This document shows positions 62,871 through 64,000 of a stretch of DNA of 64,000 nt, piece by piece. Both the position numbers and the translations under genes were made by a program. How positions within the stretch are numbered: the first letter of the stretch is position 1; every line of letters begins with the position of its first letter. Origin of the DNA: Oscillospiraceae bacterium (lineage in GTDB: Bacteria; Bacillota; Clostridia; Oscillospirales; Oscillospiraceae); assembly GCA_017502285.1 (NCBI GenBank), contig JAFVVH010000055.1:1-64000 (forward strand). The letters run 5' to 3'. Under the pieces are notes generated by a model. That model was not told where the DNA came from. It saw nothing but the letters and a program-made list of their open reading frames with translations, and ran no database searches.

Positions 62871-63830
62871 ATGAAGCGACTGCTCTGCCTAATGTGTGTT
62901 CTTGCCCTGCTGACCGGCTGCGCCCCCGCCGGGCAGGAACCGTCCCGGCTCAATATCGTAGCCACCACCTACCCCACCTATCTGGCTGCCCTTGCGGTGA
63001 CCCAGGGTGTGGAGGGCGTGTCGGTTTCCCGCCTTGATACGGGCAGTGTCAGCTGTCTGCACGACTATACCCTCACTGTCAATGACATGAAAAAACTGTC
63101 CCAGGCAGATGTGATCGTGATGAACGGCGCAGGGCTGGAGGATTTCATGTCCGATACCCTTGCCGCCACCGACGCGCTGGTTATCGACTGTTCCGAAAGG
63201 GTAGAACTGCTCCCTGTCGTGAGCCACCACGACCACGAGCACGACGGGGAGCACGGCCACTTTGATCCCCACTACTGGATGGACCCGCTCAACTTCCACA
63301 CCATGGTGGGCAATGTGCGCCGCGGTCTTTGGGACTTGTTTCCCGGTGAGGTCGCCCCTGATCTGAGTGCCAACACCACTCTTGCCTTCGAACAGCTCCA
63401 ACCTCTCTATGAGTTGGGCTTGAAGTATCTGTATCCGCAGTCGGAAAATGCCATCTCCGTTCCCGGTTTGATCACCTTCCACGACGGTTTCCAGTACCTG
63501 GCCTATACCTTCCATCTGCCCTTGCTTGCCAGCATCGAGGAGGAGGCGGGCAGCGAGGCCAGCGCCAAGGAGATGGACGAGATCATCCGGCTGGTGAAGG
63601 AAAAGAACGTCCCTGTCATCTTTACTGAGGTCAACGGCTCGGATGCTACGGCTAAGGCCATCGCACGAGAGACGGGCTGCGCCGTGGCGCAGCTGTCCAT
63701 GATCATGGACGGGTGGGAGCCGACCGAGGAGGACAGCAGTCCCATTACCCCCTACACCGAACTGATGTTGAACAATATCTATACCCTCATCAACGGCTTT
63801 GCCGGACGGGAGGTGCTAAGTCCATCATGA
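62871..63830 (+). CDS. znuA: zinc ABC transporter substrate-binding lipoprotein
   Basis: 319 residues from ATG 62871 (TTCGGAGGCTTTTT). Lipoprotein signal MKRLLCLMCVLALLTGC with the lipobox Cys at 17. Cluster A-1 fold: NIVATTYPTYLAALAV, DYTLTVNDMKKLSQADVIVMNGAGLEDF, a His/Asp-rich metal loop HHDHEHDGEHGHFDPHYWMD, and ITFHDGFQYLAYTF. The His loop points to zinc rather than manganese. Its stop overlaps the start of the ATPase gene. Confidence 0.9.
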   Translation: MKRLLCLMCVLALLTGCAPAGQEPSRLNIVATTYPTYLAALAVTQGVEGVSVSRLDTGSVSCLHDYTLTVNDMKKLSQADVIVMNGAGLEDFMSDTLAATDALVIDCSERVELLPVVSHHDHEHDGEHGHFDPHYWMDPLNFHTMVGNVRRGLWDLFPGEVAPDLSANTTLAFEQLQPLYELGLKYLYPQSENAISVPGLITFHDGFQYLAYTFHLPLLASIEEEAGSEASAKEMDEIIRLVKEKNVPVIFTEVNGSDATAKAIARETGCAVAQLSMIMDGWEPTEEDSSPITPYTELMLNNIYTLINGFAGREVLSPS

Positions 63831-64000
63831 GAAAAATCAAACACGGCAAGCTGGTCAGCGGCTGTGCCGATGCCTGCTGTCTGAAGCTGGAGGGGCTGAA
63901 CGTCCGTCTGGATGGTGAGCCCATCTTGTCCGACGTGTCATTTCACCTGCACTGCGGGGAGATCGTGGCCCTCATTGGCCCCAACGGGGCGGGAAAGTCC
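63827..64000 (+). CDS. znuC: metal ABC transporter ATP-binding protein (5' part)
   Basis: 58 codons to the window end. LEGLNVRLDGEPILSDVSFHLHCGEIVALIGPNGAGKS ends in the Walker A loop. ATG overlaps the TGA of the binding-protein gene (ATGA). An N-terminal extension KHGKLVSGCADACC with three cysteines precedes the usual start of the ABC domain. The membrane component should lie to the right. Confidence 0.88.
   Translation, partial: MRKIKHGKLVSGCADACCLKLEGLNVRLDGEPILSDVSFHLHCGEIVALIGPNGAGKS

Overview
The window is a chromosomal stretch of a high-GC, Gram-positive, anaerobic clostridium. Several signs point to a butyrate-producing gut member of the Oscillospiraceae/Ruminococcaceae (inference). 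There is a T-box in front of pheS, a mraZ-type division and cell-wall cluster, and a butyryl-CoA:acetate CoA-transferase. LrgAB, ferredoxin-type oxidoreductases and sigma-A promoters of the TTGACA-17-TATAAT type are present, as are hairpin repeats of the kind seen in this group. Most genes from 8 to 53 kb lie on the minus strand.

Layout. 1-1.7 kb: the edge of a mobile element (ArdA-like antirestriction protein, small Cys-rich protein, unknown protein) ending at a tRNA-Ala gene whose 5' half is duplicated 238 bp away. 2.1-3.6 kb: coaX with a pantothenate-type ECF S-component. 3.7-7.8 kb: T-box, pheS, pheT. 8-17.6 kb: small regulators, YugP-like protease, FAD dehydrogenase, mreB, comF with two ribbon-helix-helix paralogues, recD2. 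17.6-25.9 kb: uvrA, ybaK, traX, uvrB, radC, pyrE. 26-30 kb: lrgAB, lysA, and a uracil permease preceded by a leader-peptide attenuator. 30-43 kb: division and cell-wall cluster on the minus strand (mraZ-rsmH-ftsL-pbp-murE-like-mraY-ftsW-murG-murA-ftsQ-ftsZ). 43-53 kb: gatB, uracil-DNA glycosylase, metY, lysC, hom, ACT regulator, class A PBP. 53-57.7 kb: a hairpin cassette, a candidate SRP RNA, then a copper operon (copA with fused copZ, csoR) and two half-size TSUP transporters. 57.7-64 kb: EFR1 ferredoxin, ruvX, membrane protein, aldo/keto reductase, butyryl-CoA transferase, and the start of a zinc ABC transporter.

The most unusual items are these. (1) A MurE-like protein in the cell-wall cluster has lost essentially every Mur-ligase catalytic motif, while murD and murF are absent; the murD slot holds a hairpin element between 26-bp direct repeats. 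(2) A 25-codon leader ORF with a pyrimidine-rich stretch runs into an intrinsic terminator ahead of the uracil permease, laid out like the enterobacterial pyrBI attenuator. (3) copA contains a C-terminal CopZ domain preceded by an intact in-frame ribosome-binding site. (4) PheT carries a roughly 100-residue insert resembling a second OB domain. (5) A diverged ghost of the pyrE 3' end lies beside pyrE.

All assignments come from reading the sequence and remembered family features; no database search was done.
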